Positions 13,445 to 13,818 of a stretch of 13,818 nt of DNA are shown in pieces (within the stretch, counting starts at the first letter, position 1; every line of letters starts with the position of its first letter). A program made the position numbers and the translations under genes. The stretch spans positions 1 to 13,818 of the forward strand of contig JAAWLY010000045.1 of assembly GCA_022798155.1 (NCBI GenBank), given 5' to 3'. Under the pieces are notes generated by a model. The model saw only the letters and a list, made by a program, of their open reading frames with translations. It searched no databases and was not told the DNA's origin. The DNA is from Lawsonibacter sp. GTDB taxonomy: Bacteria > Bacillota > Clostridia > Oscillospirales > Oscillospiraceae.

Positions 13445-13818
13445 CTATACGGCAATCCGCGACCGGGAGTAGCTGACGGCTACTCCCGGTCGCGTCCCCA
13501 TGGTGATCTCCTCAGCCAGGATTTTCCGGCGGTCCGGGACAGAGAAAGTACCGATACAGTTATAATAGATGGTGATGTGCTGGGTGGTAACGCCGTCCTG
13601 CTTTTCCGCATGGTACACGTCGATATGGTCAATCAACTCCGCCACCATGCGCTGGGTAATCTCGGTGGCGTTGGTGTACCGTCGGACTGTCTCCAGAAAC
13701 GTGTCAATGTCCATCCGCCGGCCCTCGCTCTTTTTCAGCTCCAGCCGCAGCGCCTTGATCCGCTTGGCGTTCTCCCCCTGCTCCTGCTCGTACCGCTGGG
13801 ACATCTTCGCAAACCGGG
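13445..13818 (-). CDS. Large serine recombinase (TnpX/Tn4451-type), C-terminal part with DUF4368
   Basis: Only the last 124 codons are present; the frame runs open to the window edge (RFAK before the internal methionine at 13804), so the resolvase catalytic domain and zinc ribbon lie outside. The visible part is a charged helix (SQRYEQEQGENAKRIKALR), then MDIDTFLETVRRYTNATEIT, ELIDHIDVYHAEK and HITIYYNCIGTFSVP. This pattern matches the coiled-coil and DUF4368 C-terminal region of recombinases from clostridial integrative elements, which cut and rejoin DNA at short attachment sites through a serine nucleophile. The stop TAG lies inside an inverted repeat arm (13436-13449), and the final 16 codons contain a perfect 15-bp palindrome. 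It faces the tRNA-Pro gene tail to tail. Family assignment is good; whether the gene is intact cannot be seen. Confidence 0.82.
   Translation of the reverse strand, partial: RFAKMSQRYEQEQGENAKRIKALRLELKKSEGRRMDIDTFLETVRRYTNATEITQRMVAELIDHIDVYHAEKQDGVTTQHITIYYNCIGTFSVPDRRKILAEEITMGTRPGVAVSYSRSRIAV
13459..13493. repeat. Perfect 15-bp inverted repeat inside the recombinase 3' end
   Basis: GCGACCGGGAGTAGC (13459-13473) and GCTACTCCCGGTCGC (13479-13493) are exact complements around TGACG. The structure lies wholly within coding sequence (residues near VAVSYSRSR) and ends 12 bp before the stop codon. Neither side carries a T-run, so it is not a normal terminator. Recombinase binding, mRNA 3' end protection or a junction site are possible. 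Confidence 0.85.

Larger units (their letters stand above)
13379..13818. mobile_element. Probable end of an integrative element next to tRNA-Pro (continues beyond the window)
   Basis: A large serine recombinase gene reads towards a tRNA gene and stops about 66 bp from it, the typical place of an integrase at the end of an integrated element. The boundary cannot be fixed: no second attachment copy or cargo gene is in the window, and large serine recombinases need only a very short core. The left limit given is simply the first base after the tRNA. A lone recombinase remnant is also possible. Confidence 0.35.

Overview
The window looks like chromosomal DNA of a GC-rich, spore-forming clostridium, probably of the Oscillospirales/Flavonifractor-Lawsonibacter type. 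The reasons are the clostridial family repertoire (DUF4364, TIGR03960/TIGR03936, SpoIVFA/SpoIVFB-like pair, a DUF4368-type large serine recombinase), strong AGGAGG-like ribosome binding sites, GC-rich codon use and an intergenic palindromic repeat of a kind I recall from this group. The taxon is inference; no marker gene for naming it is present.

Layout, left to right. The window opens with the C-terminal end of a cardiolipin synthase (+). A shared hairpin separates it from a convergent cysteine-rich protein of unknown function (-). A divergent sigma-A promoter then drives a two-gene unit (+), a DUF4364 winged-helix protein and a pyridoxamine-phosphate-oxidase-like flavoprotein, which ends at a perfect 28-bp palindromic terminator. 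Everything from there to about 13190 is on the minus strand. Read in the direction of transcription (right to left) it is: a LytM/M23 membrane protein and an M50 protease overlapping by one base (SpoIVFA/SpoIVFB-like); a B12-binding-type radical SAM protein with its TIGR03936 partner, behind its own promoter; a palindromic intergenic repeat; DUF4177 and an FlK-like hotdog thioesterase; an MBOAT O-acyltransferase with a DHHW/AlgJ-like partner; and purB, an AI-2E-family permease and a coiled-coil protein made of 13 tandem heptads.

At the right end a tRNA-Pro(CGG) gene with a near-consensus promoter reads rightwards. Only about 66 bp beyond its CCA lies the 3' end of a large serine recombinase that runs leftwards and is cut by the window edge. 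Several inverted repeats lie between and inside these two. This looks like the edge of an integrative element whose body lies outside the window.

Most of the window is ordinary core or near-core chromosome. I saw no CRISPR array, toxin-antitoxin pair, recognised defence system, rRNA or complete insertion sequence. The points most worth a second look are the tRNA/recombinase junction with its 15-bp perfect palindrome, the slippage-prone heptad-repeat protein coupled to a membrane permease, the cysteine-rich orphan protein, and the FlK-type thioesterase coupled to a DUF4177 protein.
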